DNA of 64,000 nt from Gemmatimonadota bacterium (GCA_028873695.1 JAPPNU010000072.1:40248-104247), one strand, 5' to 3'. Shown: positions 1 through 9,189, counted from the stretch's first letter. Made by a program: numbers and translations. Notes: a model not told the origin generated them from the letters alone.

Positions 1-1
1 C

Positions 2-625
2 TCATCGGTCGAGGTGCATACGAATCACCAGGTCGATATCGATGATCTTTGCCGTCGCCTCGGGGATCGGGACCTCAACGTCGTGGTCGTGCGTACGCCG
101 TTCGCGTCTGCCGAGAAGCTGGCGGAAGCCTGTGGAATTGCTACCGGGTTCAATGCAGCGTGCCTGCATGTCCGTCTGCCTGACGGATTGAAGCCTGCGG
201 GCCTGAACGGCGCACTTGAACGGCTTTCCCGGGCCGCCGAAGACGGCGAGGTCAACGTGCTTGTGGGAAATCCCGTGGGCGTGAACCCGTCGGATATCGC
301 CGGAGAGTTGAGAGAGGTCGGGTCGGCCAGACTGAACATGGCATACGATCCGGCCGCTGTCGCGGGCTCGGGCGGAAGCCCTTTCTATAGGGGTCTTTAC
401 AAGGGACCGGTCCGGCGGTCCGTCAGGCACGTCGACTTCAGGGACGTCGTCGCGGCGAGCGGAGACCCGGCGGTTCCGGGCGAAGGCAACGCGGAGCTCG
501 TGGAGATTCTCTCCAACCTCAGATGTCGAAGTTTCGACGGGGTCTTCTGCCTCTGGCCGCTACCCGGCGCTTCGGGATTCAAGGATGCCGTTAAGGGTTT
601 TCGGGATATATCAATGCGAATCTGA
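2..625 (+). CDS. Sugar phosphate isomerase/epimerase-like protein, C-terminal part (runs off the window)
   Basis: The frame is open to the left edge, so the GTG at 14 is probably internal and the protein is 5'-truncated by the window. The C-terminal half looks like the AP-endonuclease-2 / sugar-phosphate-isomerase TIM barrel: a HVDFRDV strand, a 'VPGEGN' loop, a helix and strand ending 'FDGVFCLWPLP', then 'GFKDAVKGFRDI'. These resemble the 'H-x-KD ... GEG ... DGF' closing motifs of that family, which isomerises or epimerises sugars and inositols using a divalent metal. The protein is soluble with no membrane segment. The gene ends 42 bases before the CocE-type hydrolase on the same strand. 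The family call is inferred from the tail only, and the substrate cannot be named. Confidence 0.6.
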   Translation, partial: SSVEVHTNHQVDIDDLCRRLGDRDLNVVVVRTPFASAEKLAEACGIATGFNAACLHVRLPDGLKPAGLNGALERLSRAAEDGEVNVLVGNPVGVNPSDIAGELREVGSARLNMAYDPAAVAGSGGSPFYRGLYKGPVRRSVRHVDFRDVVAASGDPAVPGEGNAELVEILSNLRCRSFDGVFCLWPLPGASGFKDAVKGFRDISMRI

Positions 626-667
626 CAGTCGGCTTTCGGTAACAGCCGGTCACTCAGAGGGTTCGAC

Positions 668-2368
668 ATGAGTGAGAAAGAATACGCGCCGGAGATCGTC
701 GTGGAGAAGGACGTCCCCGTACCGATGTCCGACGGGGTGGTGCTGCGCGCAAACGTGTTCAGACCGGCGGGGAACGGGCGGTATCCGGGATTGTTGATGA
801 GGACCCCGTACGGAAAGCCGAACGGCGGATTTCAACGCGTCGTACGGTCCGGATACGCCGTGGTTGCCCAGGATTCACGGGGTCGCTATGCTTCGGACGG
901 AACGTATATCCCCTATACGGTCGAGGGCGGCACGCCGGATGCGCAGGACGGTTACGATAGCGTCGAGTGGCTGGCGCGGCAGCGGTACTGCAACGGGAAG
1001 GTTGGCACGTTCGGAGGGTCTTACAACGCCTGGATGCAGTGGATGCTGGCAAAGTTGCGGCCGCCGCACCTGGTCGCGATGTGCGCATGGTCGATTCCGC
1101 TGGAGAATACGGAAGTGGACTGGTGGGGATCCTTCCGGCCCGCTCGGCGCGTCAAGTGGTGGATGGGAACCATGGCGCCCGATATCCGTCGGAGGGAGGG
1201 CGCGCCGGGTCCGCATCACAGGGACGAGGCAGTGGCAATCTGGGAAGACGTCGAGCATATGCGATGGCTGTATTTCATGCCGTGGCTGGACCTGCCGCGA
1301 TACCTGCCCGAGGGACTCGCCGGATACGTGGCGGACTGGTTGCGGCATCCGAACCGCAGATGCTGGAAATTCGACGAAGTACACCGCGAGGTGGCAGTTC
1401 CGAACCTGGACTTCAGTGGCTGGTACGACCACTGCGGGGGCACGATGGCCCACCTCGGGCGGATGCAGAAGCACGGACGGACGGACCATGCAAGAACGCA
1501 GACCCGGCTCGTGATCGGGCCGTGGAACCACAGCAACCTTGGCGGCCGGCGTCAGGGAACTTTCGATTTCGGGCCGGCTGCCAAACTGGACACGCAGGAC
1601 GCGATGATCCGCTGGTTCGACCGCTGGCTGAAGGGTGATGACAACGGGGTGGATCGGGAGCCGGCGGTCCGTTATTTCGTTATGGGGTCTGGCGCCTGGA
1701 AGTCGGCGTCGACGTGGCCGCCGGAGGGGGCGGCGCGGGCGGTGTACTACCTCGACAGCGACGGCGACGCGCACCTTCCCACCGGGTCCGGCCGCCTGCT
1801 CGACGCCCCTGCCGCCGGCGACAGCCCTGATACGTACGTTTACGATCCGAACGACCCGGTTCCCACGCTCTGGTCAACCGCGTTGTTTACGGAACCGTCG
1901 GACCGGAGGCGGCTCGATTATCGACCGGATATCCTGATTTTCCGCACGCCGCCCCTGGAAACCGACGTGGAGACGGCAGGCTATGCCGAGGTCGTTCTCT
2001 ACGCGGCGACTTCTGCGTCGGACACCGATTTCTTCGCCCGGCTCGTGGATGAAGATCCCGCCGGTCCGGCGATGGACGTCGCATACGGGATGGTCCGCGC
2101 CCGGCATCGCCATTCCCTGGACGAGGAGAATTTCGTCGCCCCGGAAGCGGTAACCGAATACCGCATCCGCATGACGCCGACGGCCTGCAGGTTTGTTGCG
2201 GGGCACCGGATACGCCTCGAAATCACCAGCAGTGACTTTCCGAACCACGACCGGAATCACAACACGGGCGGGAACGACCTCGCGGAGACGGAACTCCTGG
2301 CGGCAATACAGGAGGTCCATCACTCGAAGGCGTATCCTTCACGCCTGGTCCTGCCGGTTTTTCCTTGA
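668..2368 (+). CDS. CocE/NonD family alpha/beta hydrolase (peptidase S15 type)
   Basis: This 566-aa protein has the CocE / X-Pro dipeptidyl-peptidase architecture: an N-terminal alpha/beta-hydrolase domain with a helical insert, then a C-terminal jelly-roll domain from about residue 350. The nucleophile elbow is GGSYNAW (residues 116-122) with Ser118. The likely acid lies in 'FSGWYDHCGG' and the likely His in 'IGPWNHSNLGG'. The C-terminal domain shows the family's 'RIRLEITSSDFPNHDRN' segment. No signal peptide is visible, so it is probably cytoplasmic. Members hydrolyse acyl esters, amides or peptides; the substrate cannot be read here. Its stop overlaps the TTG of the kelch gene by four bases, so the two are probably co-translated. 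Confidence 0.88.
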   Translation: MSEKEYAPEIVVEKDVPVPMSDGVVLRANVFRPAGNGRYPGLLMRTPYGKPNGGFQRVVRSGYAVVAQDSRGRYASDGTYIPYTVEGGTPDAQDGYDSVEWLARQRYCNGKVGTFGGSYNAWMQWMLAKLRPPHLVAMCAWSIPLENTEVDWWGSFRPARRVKWWMGTMAPDIRRREGAPGPHHRDEAVAIWEDVEHMRWLYFMPWLDLPRYLPEGLAGYVADWLRHPNRRCWKFDEVHREVAVPNLDFSGWYDHCGGTMAHLGRMQKHGRTDHARTQTRLVIGPWNHSNLGGRRQGTFDFGPAAKLDTQDAMIRWFDRWLKGDDNGVDREPAVRYFVMGSGAWKSASTWPPEGAARAVYYLDSDGDAHLPTGSGRLLDAPAAGDSPDTYVYDPNDPVPTLWSTALFTEPSDRRRLDYRPDILIFRTPPLETDVETAGYAEVVLYAATSASDTDFFARLVDEDPAGPAMDVAYGMVRARHRHSLDEENFVAPEAVTEYRIRMTPTACRFVAGHRIRLEITSSDFPNHDRNHNTGGNDLAETELLAAIQEVHHSKAYPSRLVLPVFP

Positions 2369-3603
2369 ACGGACGACAGGAAACGCGACAAAACGGAGAA
2401 TGGCTGTTTGTGACTTCCGAATTCAACTGGCGGCTCTGCCATCCTGACGTCGATTCGACCGGCGGCGACGTACCCTGTGCCAGAGAGGCGCCGGGCGTGC
2501 TGCTGCCCTACCGGGGTCGCATCTACATGTTCGGCGGCGGTACCCTCAAATACGGCGCTTCCTCAGGGCAGGGAAACAAGTCCACGCTCGGTGCATTGAA
2601 CGACCTGTGGTTGTACGATCCGTCGGTTGAGGAATGGAACCTGCTGGAAGCAAACGACGGCGCGGCCGGGTTCGACGCCGCGTCAGACAGGCCATGCGCA
2701 CGTATGTTGCCCGCGTGGGTTGAAATAAACGACCGGTTCTTTCTGTTCGGAGGATTGTCGATCCTGAGCGAGGGATGGAAGTTCGCCCTGCTGAACGACC
2801 TGTGGATGTACGACCCTTCGGAAGCGCACTGGACGCTGCTGGAGCCGGATGACGGCGTATTGCTCGAGCACCCCGATTTTGCCGGCCTGGGACGTCCGAC
2901 GACCATGGGCGGATTCGGAACGGCCGTAATCGGGAGCAGGATCTATCTCTTCGGCGGTTGGGGCCACCGGGCGCCGCTTCCCCCGACGGTCGAGACAGCG
3001 GTGCTGAGCAGGCAACTCTGGACCTATGATACCCGGTCCGGGGTCTGGGAACGGATCCAAGCGGCGGATGGCGCGGCCGTCCCGCCGAAACGATACGTCA
3101 TGTCGATGACGGCCTGGGAGAACCGGCTCTATGTCTGGGCGGGGCGGGACACGCAGGACCGTGATCCACAGTTCTATAACGATCTCTGGTGCTTCGATCC
3201 GGCCACGTGCGCATGGACCTGCCTGGCGGAAAACGACTTAACCGCGGCGGACCGGCCATCCGCCCGTTACGGCCAGGGTTCGGCGCGGATAGGCGATCGA
3301 TGGTACATCTTCGGCGGGTTCGGGCCGCAGGGGACCTTCATGCCCGAAGAAGTGAACGGGCCGCAACTGAACGATCTGTGGCGCCTGGATCTAAGCACCG
3401 GAGAGTGGACCTGCCTGCAGGCGCACGACGGATCCAAGGATTACTCGGATTCTGCCGCGTATCCCGGTGTCCGCCGCGTACCGGGCATGGCGGCCCTGGA
3501 TGACGAGGCGTACCTGTTCGGCGGCCTCGACCTGGCGAGCGGGCCGAACAACGACGGGCCGGTAACGGGCTTCAATGACTTCTGGGTCGGGCGAGAAGTA
3601 TAG
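2365..3603 (+). CDS. Kelch-repeat beta-propeller protein
   Basis: The 412-aa protein is built from about six kelch blades. Each blade has a hydrophobic strand ending in 'FGG' (for example YMFGGG, FLFGGL, YLFGGW, YIFGGF, YLFGGL) followed about 25 residues later by 'NDLW-x-Y/F/L-D'. This is a galactose-oxidase-like propeller, normally a binding scaffold rather than an enzyme, and no catalytic residues are evident. The start is uncertain. TTG at 2365 overlaps the upstream stop (coupling), while GTG at 2410 has a GGAG upstream at long spacing. No convincing signal peptide is visible, so it may be cytoplasmic. The tight link to the CocE hydrolase suggests shared transcription. Confidence 0.82.
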   Translation: MNGRQETRQNGEWLFVTSEFNWRLCHPDVDSTGGDVPCAREAPGVLLPYRGRIYMFGGGTLKYGASSGQGNKSTLGALNDLWLYDPSVEEWNLLEANDGAAGFDAASDRPCARMLPAWVEINDRFFLFGGLSILSEGWKFALLNDLWMYDPSEAHWTLLEPDDGVLLEHPDFAGLGRPTTMGGFGTAVIGSRIYLFGGWGHRAPLPPTVETAVLSRQLWTYDTRSGVWERIQAADGAAVPPKRYVMSMTAWENRLYVWAGRDTQDRDPQFYNDLWCFDPATCAWTCLAENDLTAADRPSARYGQGSARIGDRWYIFGGFGPQGTFMPEEVNGPQLNDLWRLDLSTGEWTCLQAHDGSKDYSDSAAYPGVRRVPGMAALDDEAYLFGGLDLASGPNNDGPVTGFNDFWVGREV

Positions 3604-3643
3604 GCGTACAAACCGAAAATCGTGTAAATACGGGAGATGGACG

Positions 3644-4465
3644 ATGAAATTGATGATTATGACCGACCTTGAAGGAGTCGCGGGCATTTTGAATTTCGAG
3701 GACTGGTGCACGCCGGGTGCGATGTACTACGATAAAGCGAAGAGACTCCTTACGCTGGAGGTCAACGCCGCGGTGGACGGGTTCAGCGAAGGCGGCGCGG
3801 AAGAGATCCTGGTGGTGGACGGGCACGGGCACGGCGCCATGGATCCCGAGCTTCTGGACGAACGCGCGCAACTGATGCGTGGCCACGCCGCCCCGATTTG
3901 GCCCTGGAGCCTGGACGATTCGTACCAGGGGCTGGCATACGTGGGGCAGCACGCGAAGGCGGGCACACCCTGGTCCCACCTGACGCACACGGGAAGCTTC
4001 GGGTGCGTGGACTACGCGATCAACGGAATTTCCATTGGAGAATACGGGCAACTGGTGCTGTGCGCGATGGAACTCGGGGTGCCGACGATTTTCGCGGCAG
4101 GAGAGGAAGCGTTTGCGGCGGAGGCAGAGGCGCTCACGCCCGGCGTGGTCACCGTGGGCGTGAAACGCGGGCTGCTTCCCGACGGGCTGGAAGACCTGGA
4201 TGCGGACGCCTACGGCCGCGCCAAGCTGAGCGCGGTCAATCTCGCGCCTGCGCGGTCCCGCACGCTCATCCGCGAAGGCGCACGGAACGCGATCGAGAAG
4301 CTGAAAACAGACCCTTCGTCGTTCCGATATCCTGAAATTAACCCGCCGTACGTGCGCACCGCGAGCTACCGCAAGCGCGGCGATACGCCGGGTTTCAGCA
4401 CCCGCGACGAGCACCCGGACAGCATCATCGGATTGATGAACCAGCCGCAGACGAGGGTGGCGTAG
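3644..4465 (+). CDS. dppA: D-aminopeptidase, DppA family (peptidase M55)
   Basis: The ATG at 3644 is preceded by GGGAG seven bases upstream. It gives a 273-aa protein matching the DppA length of about 274 aa. The zinc-site residues fall where the family has them: Asp8 and Glu10 in 'MTDLEG', His61 in 'DGHGHG', His103 in 'GQHAKAG', His115 in 'LTHTGS' and Glu133 in 'IGEYG'. DppA is a self-compartmentalising zinc peptidase releasing N-terminal D-Ala or Gly from short peptides, which allows use of peptidoglycan-derived D-peptides. It is cytoplasmic. An in-frame upstream extension into the kelch gene exists but lacks a ribosome site, so I rejected it. The operon partners do not tell the substrate. 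Confidence 0.92.
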   Translation: MKLMIMTDLEGVAGILNFEDWCTPGAMYYDKAKRLLTLEVNAAVDGFSEGGAEEILVVDGHGHGAMDPELLDERAQLMRGHAAPIWPWSLDDSYQGLAYVGQHAKAGTPWSHLTHTGSFGCVDYAINGISIGEYGQLVLCAMELGVPTIFAAGEEAFAAEAEALTPGVVTVGVKRGLLPDGLEDLDADAYGRAKLSAVNLAPARSRTLIREGARNAIEKLKTDPSSFRYPEINPPYVRTASYRKRGDTPGFSTRDEHPDSIIGLMNQPQTRVA

Positions 4466-4519
4466 CCCGACCGCCGTCCGGTTGGGTTCGCGGGAACCCG
4501 GGTAACCAGGAGCATACGA

Positions 4520-5161
4520 ATGGTTGACGTCACACACGAATTCGACGCGCCCGGCCCGCAGCCGAACGGCATGCAGGCCACGGCGGAAGGCATCTGGTTT
4601 CTGGACCAAGAGACCAACCAGGCGGCCCTCGTATCCTTCGCGGGCGAAACGATAAAGACGCTCGAAACGGCGTCGGACCGGGGCAGCGGAATTACGGTCG
4701 CGGGTTCGGCATTGTGGCTGGCCTCCACGTATGACCGGAAGATTCTTCGCGTGGATCGCGAGACGGGCGAGACCCTTGATCGTTTCGATACGCCAGGCGC
4801 GGTTGTTACCGGGGCGCACGGCCTGGAAGTCCGCAACGGTTGCCTTTGGATGGCCGTACCGCCGTCGGCGACGATCTATCAGGTGGAACCGGACAAAGGC
4901 TTCGATGTGGTACACTCGATTCCGGCACCCGGGGATCGCCCGCACGGTATTGCCTGGGAGGGCCGGGACCTCTGGTGCGTGGAAACCAATCACCGTGCAA
5001 TCTACCGCTTGAATACCGCGGACGGATCGATTCTGGAGAAGATCCGGATTTCGGCGGACCACCCTGAACCGCATGGAATGACGATGTGGGACGGAGCGTT
5101 CTGGTACTGTGACGCCGGTTCCCGGGCGGTGTGCCGCGTGACAAGGCGACAATGCCGCTGA
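4520..5161 (+). CDS. Small beta-propeller protein (YncE / streptogramin-lyase-like repeats)
   Basis: This 213-aa protein has four to five short repeats of the kind 'GIWFLDQETNQ', 'ALWLASTYDRKILRVD', 'CLWMAVPPSATIYQVE', 'DLWCVETNHRAIYRLN' and 'AFWYCDAGSRAVCRV'. Each is a propeller blade with an aromatic 'LW' strand and a D/E-rich turn. It resembles the NHL/YncE/Vgb-like or glutamine-cyclotransferase-like propellers, but it is shorter than a closed six-blade ring and may oligomerise. There is no signal peptide. AGGAG lies about eight bases before the ATG. It follows the D-aminopeptidase by 54 bases. No enzymatic residues can be assigned. Confidence 0.75.
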   Translation: MVDVTHEFDAPGPQPNGMQATAEGIWFLDQETNQAALVSFAGETIKTLETASDRGSGITVAGSALWLASTYDRKILRVDRETGETLDRFDTPGAVVTGAHGLEVRNGCLWMAVPPSATIYQVEPDKGFDVVHSIPAPGDRPHGIAWEGRDLWCVETNHRAIYRLNTADGSILEKIRISADHPEPHGMTMWDGAFWYCDAGSRAVCRVTRRQCR

Positions 5162-5236
5162 TATCATAGTGAAACGGCAAGGTGTCGCCCGATCGCCGGC
5201 CGAAACCGTTTTCCTTGTGTGGACAGTTTAACAGGC

Positions 5237-6154
5237 ATGGGCGATAACGAAAAAGAGACGGTGCGCATCTTCGCGCTGTCCGACGTCCACGTGGACTCCG
5301 TGCTGAATCTGGCCTGGATGAATTCGCTCTCCGAGTCCGACTTCAGCCGGGACGTGTTGATTCTGGCCGGTGACGTGAGCGACCGGATAGATCGGTTGGA
5401 AAGTACGCTGGCCGGTCTGCGCTCCAGGTTCGCAAGCGTTTTTTTTGTTCCCGGAAACCACGAATTGTGGGTACGGGGAACCGGACCGGCTCGCGGGTCT
5501 CTGGGAAAATTCGAACAGGTACTTGCCATCTGCGACCGTCTCGACGTCAGGACGCGACCCGGCAGAATAGGAAACGGAAAGGGCGTGTGGATCGTACCTC
5601 TTTTTTCCTGGTATCTGAAACCCGAGGAGGGACCCGGCAGCTTATACTCGCCGAAGACGGGTGAAGACGAGACGCTGTCTATGTGGAGCGATGACCATTT
5701 CGTCAGGTGGCCGCAGACCGCGAGGCCGGCCGCGGAGTTTTTCCTTGGCGCGAATGAGAGGAACATATCACGTACATACGATGGGCCGGTGATCTCATTC
5801 AGTCACTTCCTGCCGAGACGGGAACTGATATTCGGGAGACCCGCACCCCGGAGGTGGGGAAAATCTCCGGGAGACCCGCACCCCGCGTTCAACTTCAGCC
5901 GAGTGGCGGGATGCCGCGGACTGGATGCGCAGATCCGGCGACTCGGTTCGACCATTCACGTTTACGGCCATCAGCATCGAAACCGGTTTCGTGAAATCGA
6001 CGGCGTAACCTATATTTCCCATTGTCTGGGATACCCGCGCGAAAGGGAGAACGGGCACATCAGAGGGCTCGACGGCGGCCCGCGTCTGATCTGGGACGCC
6101 GGCGGGCTCGCGGGCGGTCCGGGGGAAAGGCGAGGAGAGAGTGGAGAGGAGTGA
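5237..6154 (+). CDS. Calcineurin-like metallophosphoesterase
   Basis: The metallophosphoesterase motifs occur in order: 'LSDVHVDS' (D-x-H), 'ILAGDVSDR' (GD), 'FVPGNHELW' (GNHE), then 'SFSHFLPR' and 'VYGHQHRNRF' (GHxH). These ligate a di-metal centre that hydrolyses phosphomono- or diesters. At about 305 aa it has the usual size for a stand-alone cytoplasmic enzyme; the substrate is unknown. ATG 5237 is chosen; a GTG at 5219 in frame is possible and neither has a strong ribosome site. The last dozen residues (rich in G, E, R) and the stop codon are encoded by one arm of the GA-rich inverted repeat at 6130-6262, so the natural C-terminus may have been replaced. Confidence 0.85.
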   Translation: MGDNEKETVRIFALSDVHVDSVLNLAWMNSLSESDFSRDVLILAGDVSDRIDRLESTLAGLRSRFASVFFVPGNHELWVRGTGPARGSLGKFEQVLAICDRLDVRTRPGRIGNGKGVWIVPLFSWYLKPEEGPGSLYSPKTGEDETLSMWSDDHFVRWPQTARPAAEFFLGANERNISRTYDGPVISFSHFLPRRELIFGRPAPRRWGKSPGDPHPAFNFSRVAGCRGLDAQIRRLGSTIHVYGHQHRNRFREIDGVTYISHCLGYPRERENGHIRGLDGGPRLIWDAGGLAGGPGERRGESGEE

Positions 6155-6262
6155 GAAAAGAGAGAAAACGAGTCAAAGGCCTCGCAATCCTCTTTCCTTT
6201 CGCGTTTCCCGATCCGCCTTTTATCGTTACTCACTCCTCACTCCTCTTTTCTCTCTCCTCGC
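6130..6262. repeat. Imperfect purine/pyrimidine inverted repeat
   Basis: Arm 6130-6155 (GA-rich) pairs with arm 6237-6262 (CT-rich). A 12-base and a 10-base block match perfectly around a 4-base mismatch, with an 81-base loop between. The left arm contains the stop codon of the phosphoesterase. A pyrimidine-rich tract of similar style but without a visible second arm lies at 49914-49956. It may be a transcription-stopping hairpin or a mobile palindromic element. Confidence 0.6.
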
Positions 6263-6293
6263 TCTTCACTCCTCGCTCTGGAGGCGGTAGCTT

Positions 6294-6788
6294 ATGAAAC
6301 GGCTATATGTGATTCGACACGCGAAGTCCAGTTGGAGCGATCCGGCGCTTGGCGATTTCGAACGCCCGTTGAACAAGCGCGGCAAACGGGACGCGCCGTT
6401 TATGGGCGCGCGTCTGAAAGAAGGCGGCGCGAAGCCCGACATGATCGTCTGCAGTCCCGCGAGACGCGCTGTCAAGACAGCTCGCGTGATCGCGAAGGCA
6501 TTGGGATTCCCTGCCGGGACGATCGTCGAGGAAATGGCGATATACGAGGCGAGCCTGTACGACCTGCTTGCCGTAGTGCGCAAGTTTCCGGACACCTGCG
6601 GTGATGTGATCATGGTGGGCCACAATCCGGGCCTCTCGGACCTGGCCGGCTACCTTTCTCCGGACGCTAACGTCTATATGCCAACCTGCGCCGTCTTTTG
6701 CGTGGATCTGGACGTCGATTCCTGGGTGAGCGTAACGGCCGGTATGGGAAGGATGGTATCGTACGACTATCCCAAGAAACACCGATAG
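6294..6788 (+). CDS. sixA: Phosphohistidine phosphatase SixA family
   Basis: At 164 aa this is a single-domain histidine-phosphatase (phosphoglycerate-mutase fold). The catalytic RHA signature sits at residues 8-10 ('VIRHAKSSW', His9), and the second His is in 'IMVGHNPGLSDLA'. Spacing and length fit SixA, which removes phosphate from phosphohistidine proteins such as HPt domains or NPr. A GGAGG lies upstream of the ATG. Six bases separate it from the enoyl-CoA hydratase. A hybrid kinase with an HPt domain lies at 17312-20584, so a functional link is possible but only inferred. Confidence 0.88.
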   Translation: MKRLYVIRHAKSSWSDPALGDFERPLNKRGKRDAPFMGARLKEGGAKPDMIVCSPARRAVKTARVIAKALGFPAGTIVEEMAIYEASLYDLLAVVRKFPDTCGDVIMVGHNPGLSDLAGYLSPDANVYMPTCAVFCVDLDVDSWVSVTAGMGRMVSYDYPKKHR

Positions 6789-6794
6789 ATTGAA

Positions 6795-7547
6795 ATGATC
6801 GACCTGAGGATCGAAAACGGAATCGCGTGGCTGACATTGAACCGGCCCGATGTGCTGAATGCAATGGATCTCGATAGCGTACGCGCGTTCGGCGCCCACC
6901 TTGAAGGGATCCGCGCCCGTGAAGACGTGCGGGTTGTGGTGACCGGCGGCGCGGGCCGGGCGTTCTGCGCCGGCAGCGATCTGAAAGAGCTGGCGCCGTT
7001 GACCGCGGAGGAAGCCGCGGAGGCGGAACGGGTACACGCCGATACCTTCGCTCTGCTCGATGACATCCCGCAGCCTACCGTCGCGAAGCTGCACGGCCAC
7101 GTCCTGGGCGGCGGGGTGGGACTGGCGGTGTACCATGACTTCCGGATCGCATCGGAATCGGCAAGGCTGGGTATGCCGGAAGTGGAAATGGGATGGACGC
7201 CGCCCTGGGGGCTGGGCCGGCTGGTCGACGCGGCCGGCGGGGCGGCCGCGCGGTGGATCGCGTTGGGCTGCGAAACGGTGACCGGCGAGGAGGCGAAGGG
7301 TCTGGGCCTTGTACACGAATGCGTTGCCGACGACGCGTTGAGCGACCGGGTCCGGACATTCGCGCTGCGTCTTGCGTCGTTCCCTCCGGCTGCATTGAGA
7401 GCGACCAGGAGCCTGCTGAACCGGATTTCCTCCGCTCGCGAGGCAAGGTGGGACGCCGCCGCATCGGAAGCGTTCGAGGCCTGTTTCGGAACGGACGAGG
7501 CACGCGCGAACCTTGCGGCGTTCATCGCGCGAAGGAAAGATCGATGA
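6795..7547 (+). CDS. Enoyl-CoA hydratase/isomerase family protein
   Basis: This 250-aa crotonase-fold protein has the two oxyanion-hole segments 'AFCAGSDLKEL' and 'LGGGVGLAVYHDFRIAS'. The catalytic-loop region is 'GMPEVEMGWTPPWG'. The family hydrates or isomerises acyl-CoA thioesters, as in beta-oxidation or side-chain catabolism. The stop overlaps the ATG of the acyl-CoA ligase by four bases (ATGA), so the two are translationally coupled: the ligase makes a CoA thioester and the crotonase acts on it. The acyl group is unknown. Confidence 0.88.
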   Translation: MIDLRIENGIAWLTLNRPDVLNAMDLDSVRAFGAHLEGIRAREDVRVVVTGGAGRAFCAGSDLKELAPLTAEEAAEAERVHADTFALLDDIPQPTVAKLHGHVLGGGVGLAVYHDFRIASESARLGMPEVEMGWTPPWGLGRLVDAAGGAAARWIALGCETVTGEEAKGLGLVHECVADDALSDRVRTFALRLASFPPAALRATRSLLNRISSAREARWDAAASEAFEACFGTDEARANLAAFIARRKDR

Positions 7548-9118
7548 TCGACATTTCGGAGGAACGGACGCTTTACGGCGATTTCGCGGGCTTCGCCCGG
7601 AAACAGCCGGACCGGGAATGGATGGTGTTCGAACGGGGAGACGGTCAGGTATTCCGGTGGACCTGGGCCGCGTTCCTGGAGAGCGTGCATCAGGCGGCCA
7701 ATCTCTTGCTTGAGATGGGTATCCGCCCCGGAGATGTTTTCAATCTGCACCTGTCCAACCATCCGGCCTGCGCACAACTGATTCTTGCCGCATCGTACCT
7801 CGGTGTGACGGCAATGCCCACGAATCCGGCCTCGACAACCGATGAACTGGCCTATCTTGTCGCCCATTCGGAAAGCAAGGCGATATTCACGGAAGTGGCA
7901 TGCCTGGGCGTGACGGACCGGGTCGCCGCAGATTCGGGAATCCGTACCGTGATTTGCGAGGCGGGAGAAGCGCCGCCCGGCGGATACACGGTCTACGAGG
8001 ACGCCCTGGCGGCGCAGAGCGGCGAACCGCCGGACGGCGCCGGCGCGGCGGAATGCGTCGTACAGCTGCTCTATACGTCCGGAACGACGTCGAGGCCGAA
8101 AGGGGTTATGCTGACGAACACGTGCTTCATCTACGGCGCTGACGTATTCGCCCTGTGTACCGGCCTTCGGCGCATGGACCGGCACCTGGTGGCGCTTCCC
8201 CTCTTTCACGCGGGCGCGCAATGCCACGCGCTGTGGCCGTCCCTGGTAACCGGCGCGAGCGTGGCCGTGATGTCCCGTTTCAGCGCAAGCCGGTTCTTCG
8301 AGCAGGCCATTGAATACGGTTGCACCATGGCGGCCCTGTTCGGTGCGTTGCTGCGGATGTTGCTGAACCAGCCGGAGCGAGAGACCGATGCGGCGCACGG
8401 GATCCGTAACGTCACCTTCGCCCAGAGTCTGACGGTCGGCCAGTACGAGACCTGGAACCGGCGTTTCCGGGCGCCGCTGCAGCAGCTGTGGGGTATGACG
8501 GAAACGTGTTCGCTTCCGGTAATGAGTCCACTGACCGGAGAACGCAACCTCGCCGCGATGGGCAAGCCGGTGCCGGGGTACGAAGTGAAGGTGGTTGACG
8601 GGCAGGACCGGGAGGTATCTGCCGGCACGCCGGGCGAGATCATCGTAAAGGGAATTCCCGGACGGACGATCATGCTGGGGTATCTCAAGAATCCGGGTGC
8701 AACGGCCGAGACCCTGCGAAGTCGTCCTGACGGCACCTGGCTGTACTCAGGGGATACGGTGCGCACGGATGAAGAGGGGTTCCTCTATTTTCTGGATCGG
8801 GGAAAGGATCTGATTAAGCGCGCCGGAGAAAATATCTCCAGCATTGAAGTGGAGGGCGTTATTCAGGAATGCGAGGGGGTCGTGGACGTCTGCGTGGTGG
8901 GCGTGCCCGATGAGATCCGTGACGAATGCGTCGTTGCCGCCGTCGTGTCGAAACCGGATGTGGATCTGAGCGAGGACGCGATACGTACGTACTGTGGAAA
9001 ACGGCTCGCGGCGTTCAAGGTTCCGGACAGGATCGAATTCGTGGATGCTTTGCCGAGAACGTCGGTCGGCAAAATCCGGAAACAGGTCGTACGGGAACGG
9101 CTGGCAACAGTGTGTTGA
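7544..9118 (+). CDS. AMP-dependent acyl-CoA synthetase/ligase
   Basis: This is a 524-aa ANL-superfamily ligase. The P-loop 'YTSGTTSRPKGVM' begins near residue 177, the A5 motif is 'LWGMTETC', the A7/A8 hinge is 'YSGDTVRTDEEG...DRGKDLIKRAGENIS', and the A10 lysine lies in 'PRTSVGKIRKQVV'. All catalytic elements are present, so it should adenylate a carboxylic acid and load CoA. Overall look and size are near crotonobetaine/carnitine-CoA and fatty-acyl-CoA ligases. The start is the ATG overlapping the crotonase stop; a longer upstream reading is an out-of-frame shadow of that gene. Cytoplasmic. Confidence 0.9.
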   Translation: MIDISEERTLYGDFAGFARKQPDREWMVFERGDGQVFRWTWAAFLESVHQAANLLLEMGIRPGDVFNLHLSNHPACAQLILAASYLGVTAMPTNPASTTDELAYLVAHSESKAIFTEVACLGVTDRVAADSGIRTVICEAGEAPPGGYTVYEDALAAQSGEPPDGAGAAECVVQLLYTSGTTSRPKGVMLTNTCFIYGADVFALCTGLRRMDRHLVALPLFHAGAQCHALWPSLVTGASVAVMSRFSASRFFEQAIEYGCTMAALFGALLRMLLNQPERETDAAHGIRNVTFAQSLTVGQYETWNRRFRAPLQQLWGMTETCSLPVMSPLTGERNLAAMGKPVPGYEVKVVDGQDREVSAGTPGEIIVKGIPGRTIMLGYLKNPGATAETLRSRPDGTWLYSGDTVRTDEEGFLYFLDRGKDLIKRAGENISSIEVEGVIQECEGVVDVCVVGVPDEIRDECVVAAVVSKPDVDLSEDAIRTYCGKRLAAFKVPDRIEFVDALPRTSVGKIRKQVVRERLATVC

Positions 9119-9189
9119 CGACCGGAATTTCCTGCGGAATCGACCGCGGGAATGCGCACATCTTACAATCAGCACCGGGAGATATTCTT

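Noticed and set aside
3572..5167. Long minus-strand open frame opposite the D-aminopeptidase and propeller genes
   Set aside because: High GC keeps antisense frames open; it is Arg/His/Pro-rich with no motif and the plus-strand genes are well supported.
6767..8398. 543-codon minus-strand open frame opposite SixA, crotonase and ligase
   Set aside because: A shadow of three clear plus-strand enzymes, with no ribosome site and no domain character.
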